Below are positions 4,775-5,317 of a stretch of DNA of 5,317 nt, one piece after another. The notes under the pieces are model-generated. The model was given only the letters and a program-made list of their open reading frames with translations, was not told the origin of the DNA and ran no database searches. The DNA is from Olsenella sp. (GTDB taxonomy: Bacteria; Actinomycetota; Coriobacteriia; Coriobacteriales; Atopobiaceae): assembly GCA_015062715.1 (NCBI GenBank), contig SUUD01000153.1, forward strand, positions 1 through 5,317. Direction: 5' to 3'. Position 1 is the stretch's first letter. Each line of letters begins with the position of its first letter. Made by a program: the position numbers and the translations under genes.

Positions 4775-5317
4775 CTAGGCCTCGTACACCACCTTGCCGT
4801 CGAAGATGGTCATGATGCACTTGGTGTCGCGGGCGTCCTTGGGGTCGCAGGCGAGCACGTTGGTGTCGAAGACGGCGATGTCGGCCAGCTTGCCCGGCTC
4901 GATCGTTCCCAGGACGTCCTCCTGCTCGAGGTCGTAGGCGCCGCCCGCGCACCAGGCGCGCAGGAGCTCGCCGGCGCCAATCATGTTCTGCGTGTTCCAG
5001 GGCTCGCCGCCCTCGGGGAAGTAGCCGCCACAGGCGGAGTAGACGCCCACGCCCAGCTCGTCGCGGGTCATGGGGAGGTCGGTTCCGCACGAGAGGACCA
5101 CGCCACTGTCGAGCATGTGGCGGCGGTTCCAGTAGTGGGCGCCGCGTTCGGGGCCGATCTTCTCGGCGATCATGGCGAGCTTGCCCTCGCGGTCGGCGAT
5201 GGACTGGATGAGCGGGTAGACCTCGGCCACCACGCCCAGCTCGCCCATGCGCTCGAGGTCGACCGGGTCGGCGCCCTCGAGGTCGGTCATGGCTTGGCGC
5301 AGCAGCACCTTGCCGTT
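4775..5317 (-). CDS. YtcJ-like amidohydrolase, C-terminal part (start outside window)
   Basis: C-terminal 180 residues of an amidohydrolase of the Amidohydro_3/YtcJ family, metal-dependent TIM-barrel hydrolases of amides or similar bonds. The frame is open to the window edge, so the N-terminus and the HxH metal site lie beyond it. The segment D-P-V-D-L-E-R-M-G-E-L-G-V-V-A-E-V-Y-P (17-35 of the fragment) and S-C-G-T-D-L-P-M (76-83), with the conserved Asp80 of the superfamily, match the family. So does the closing G-T-I-E-P-G-K-L-A-D-I-A-V-F-D (137-151), followed by D-T-K-C-I-M-T-I-F-D-G-K-V-V-Y-E (164-179), which rebuilds the small beta domain. Where most YtcJ-type enzymes have I-E-H or T-H before this region, this protein has M-T-D-L-E (10-14), with Asp12 at the His position. 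The gene is convergent with the methyltransferases and so is separately regulated. The substrate is unknown. Confidence 0.9.
   Translation of the reverse strand, partial: NGKVLLRQAMTDLEGADPVDLERMGELGVVAEVYPLIQSIADREGKLAMIAEKIGPERGAHYWNRRHMLDSGVVLSCGTDLPMTRDELGVGVYSACGGYFPEGGEPWNTQNMIGAGELLRAWCAGGAYDLEQEDVLGTIEPGKLADIAVFDTNVLACDPKDARDTKCIMTIFDGKVVYEA

Noticed and set aside
4056..5090. A 344-codon minus-strand open frame overlapping the amidohydrolase in another frame
   Set aside because: It is out of frame with the recognisable amidohydrolase, is Arg-rich at its start, and runs antisense into the second methyltransferase through the convergent hairpin.
1..5317. tRNA or rRNA genes, CRISPR arrays, insertion sequences, phage genes
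   Set aside because: No repeat-spacer pattern, terminal inverted repeats, transposase-like protein or structural RNA signature was seen. Gaps between genes are all under 140 bases and are explained by terminators and promoters.

Overview
The window is gene-dense, GC-rich bacterial DNA with strong G/C preference at third codon positions, short intergenic gaps and clear Shine-Dalgarno sites. The mix of a FeoB of the 'AKEEVVST' type, a small heavy-metal-associated protein, a fructosamine-type SIS/epimerase pair, LCM-family methyltransferases and a YtcJ-like amidohydrolase suggests a high-GC gut or oral actinobacterium of the class Coriobacteriia (Olsenella/Collinsella-like). That assignment is an inference from protein flavour and composition, since no rRNA or other marker gene is present.

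Layout. (1) 1-905: the 3' end of feoB (ferrous iron permease), a rho-independent terminator, then a small HMA-domain metal-binding protein. (2) 906-1041: an intergenic gap with a weak terminator candidate and an AT-rich promoter region. (3) 1042-2961: a two-gene operon, an FrlB-like SIS-domain sugar-phosphate deglycase followed by an FrlC-like TIM-barrel epimerase. A perfect 10-bp hairpin lies between the two genes and a strong terminator follows them. (4) 3018-4715: a second promoter, then two adjacent, clearly related but divergent SAM-dependent methyltransferases of the leucine carboxyl methyltransferase (LCM/PPM) family. The second lies 32 bases after the first and has atypical codon use and altered motifs. 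(5) 4716-4774: a convergent intergenic hairpin. (6) 4775-5317, minus strand: the C-terminal 180 residues of a YtcJ-like amidohydrolase whose start lies beyond the window.

How the parts work together. The Feo/HMA pair concerns metal uptake and handling. The FrlB/FrlC pair points to breakdown of glycated amines (Amadori compounds such as fructoselysine): FrlC-type enzymes epimerise the 3-position of psicosamines, and FrlB-type enzymes split the 6-phosphorylated fructosamine into glucose 6-phosphate and the amine. The kinase and transporter such a pathway needs are not in the window. The methyltransferase pair has no evident pathway partner here and its substrates are unknown. The least expected items are the diverged second methyltransferase, the His-to-Asp change at an expected metal-site position of the amidohydrolase, and a GTTAACTT motif present at both predicted promoters. 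I found no mobile element, CRISPR array, tRNA or rRNA.
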